From an uncultured Bacilli bacterium (lineage in GTDB: Bacteria > Bacillota_I > Bacilli_A > RF39 > UBA660), in assembly GCA_910587535.1 (NCBI GenBank), contig CAJUKM010000011.1, positions 20,650-33,379 of the forward strand: 12,730 bases of DNA, read 5' to 3'. The position numbers were made by a program, and so were the translations under genes. Within the stretch, counting starts at the first letter, position 1, and every line of letters starts with the position of its first letter. The notes beneath the pieces were generated by a model that was not told the origin of the DNA, ran no database searches, and saw only the letters and a list, made by a program, of their open reading frames with translations. This document shows, in pieces, positions 11,920-12,730 of the stretch.

Positions 11920-12730
11920 TCTTTGATCACTTGTTCTATTCTTAGTTATATAAATTTCTTCTCTTTGTAATAAATCCATATTTGCATTTAACATTCTTTC
12001 AAATCGTAATGCTGTTGTTTTTAATTTAGCATCATGAATAATACTGGTAGGAGTAAATTCAAAATCTTTTTTTTAAAGATGCATACTTGATAAAGAATAT
12101 TAAGTTTTCATCTAGTTCATCATCTTCAACGGGATTACTTATTTTAAAAGTTTGATTTTCATTTCTTTTTAGATTTATCTCAAATCCAGAAAAATCTCTA
12201 TTCATAATTAAGTGATTATGGTCATTTCTAGTTTCAAACAAAGTTGTTTTTCCATCTATACAAGCATCAAAAGCTGTACTGCCTAATGTTTTATTTCTTT
12301 TATATAAGTGATGCGTAAATAGTATTGTAATATTATATTTTTCACATAATTCTCTTAACTTAGGCATTAACTTTTGTGCTACATCTTGAAAATCATTTAT
12401 ATCATAAGAAATACCTAAATCCATATCTTTAAGCATATCAATAATTACTAATTGGTTTGTGGTTTTATCTCCAGCAAAATCAGCAGTTTCCCATTCGCGA
12501 TCGAATATACTTATATTAGGTTTCTCATCTCTATCTATAACAAATAAAGAATCTTTTTTTGATACTAGATCTAGAGTTTTATATCTATCCTGTAATTGAC
12601 CCATGACTATGTGCTAATATATAAGACAGGTGATAGAGTTACTTTGTGTTTTAAAAATGGTAATCCATTTGTGAGACAGTAGGAAAGTTGCAGTGCCAAC
12701 ATAGACTTTCCCACTTTAGGTTTTGATACA
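11919..12730 (-). pseudogene. RepA-like AAA_25 replication ATPase, partial, frameshifted and fused to the integrase remnant
   Basis: From the right edge the reading frame gives SKPKVGKSMLALQLSYCLTN, a Walker A motif with the family context (GLPFL, then VLYIST). A stop at 12607-12609 shows a frameshift. The next frame resumes GQLQDRYKTL and contains Walker B NQLVIIDMLKDMD and ILFTHHLYKRN, as in AAA_25/RepA helicases of plasmids, ICEs and phages. A second break lies in a run of eight T on the plus strand (12067-12074): with seven, the frame continues FEFTPTSIIHDAKLK into a winged-helix tail ending NRTSDQRL. There the sequence passes in frame, near 11919, into integrase, so a deletion has removed the ATPase end, any genes between and the front of the integrase. 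The 5' end lies outside the window. Confidence 0.75.

Overview
The window comes from a low-GC Gram-positive bacterium of the Bacillota, probably an uncultured gut-type Bacilli or Clostridia relative. The signs are AT-rich intergenic DNA, strong AAAGGAGG-type ribosome binding sites, TTG and GTG starts, hairpin-plus-T-run terminators, a SpoIIGA-like sporulation protease gene at the left edge, InlB-type repeats and a SipW-type signal peptidase. TGA is used as a stop and TGG for Trp, so the code is the standard bacterial one. Every protein gene I can support lies on the minus strand, so transcription runs from right to left. The one exception is a candidate small RNA on the plus strand.

Right edge (11459-12730): a decayed mobile element. 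An AAA_25/RepA-like replication ATPase with Walker A and Walker B motifs runs in from the edge. It is broken by two frameshifts and then joined in frame to the catalytic half of a tyrosine integrase, which carries a third frameshift. A tandem CAACTACCA repeat sits just past the integrase stop. Between the element and the host genes (11143-11458) there is a strong plus-strand promoter, a roughly 100-nt structured RNA candidate with a C-rich loop, and a GAAA-tetraloop terminator.

Middle right (7074-11142): a D,D-carboxypeptidase/alpha-beta hydrolase operon that ends in a terminator, then a DUF2238/YjdF-like membrane protein, then a MerR-family regulator with two C-terminal membrane helices. The MerR gene overlaps a YbjQ-family gene, and its promoter has the classic 19-bp spacer with a CCCCTAGGGG palindrome.

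Middle left (1916-7001): the most interesting region, a four-gene SipW/TasA-type surface system. In transcription order it holds a small TasA/camelysin-like secreted subunit, the SipW-type signal peptidase, a single-pass membrane protein of unknown family, and a 783-residue TasA-like protein. That last protein continues into six InlB-like repeats and ends in a complete intein/Hedgehog-type Hint domain (CFKSDT, TRTH and VHN motifs) followed by only five residues. Terminators separate the small subunit from sipW, and the third gene from the large one. Each of these units has its own promoter, which would let the structural proteins be made at different levels from the processing enzyme. My inference is that SipW matures both TasA-like proteins, and that the Hint domain then cleaves or covalently attaches the large protein outside the cell without a sortase.

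Left (1-1833): a housekeeping operon of rimM, trmD and an unrecognised 124-residue protein, closed by a terminator and followed at once by the start of spoIIGA, which is cut by the window edge.
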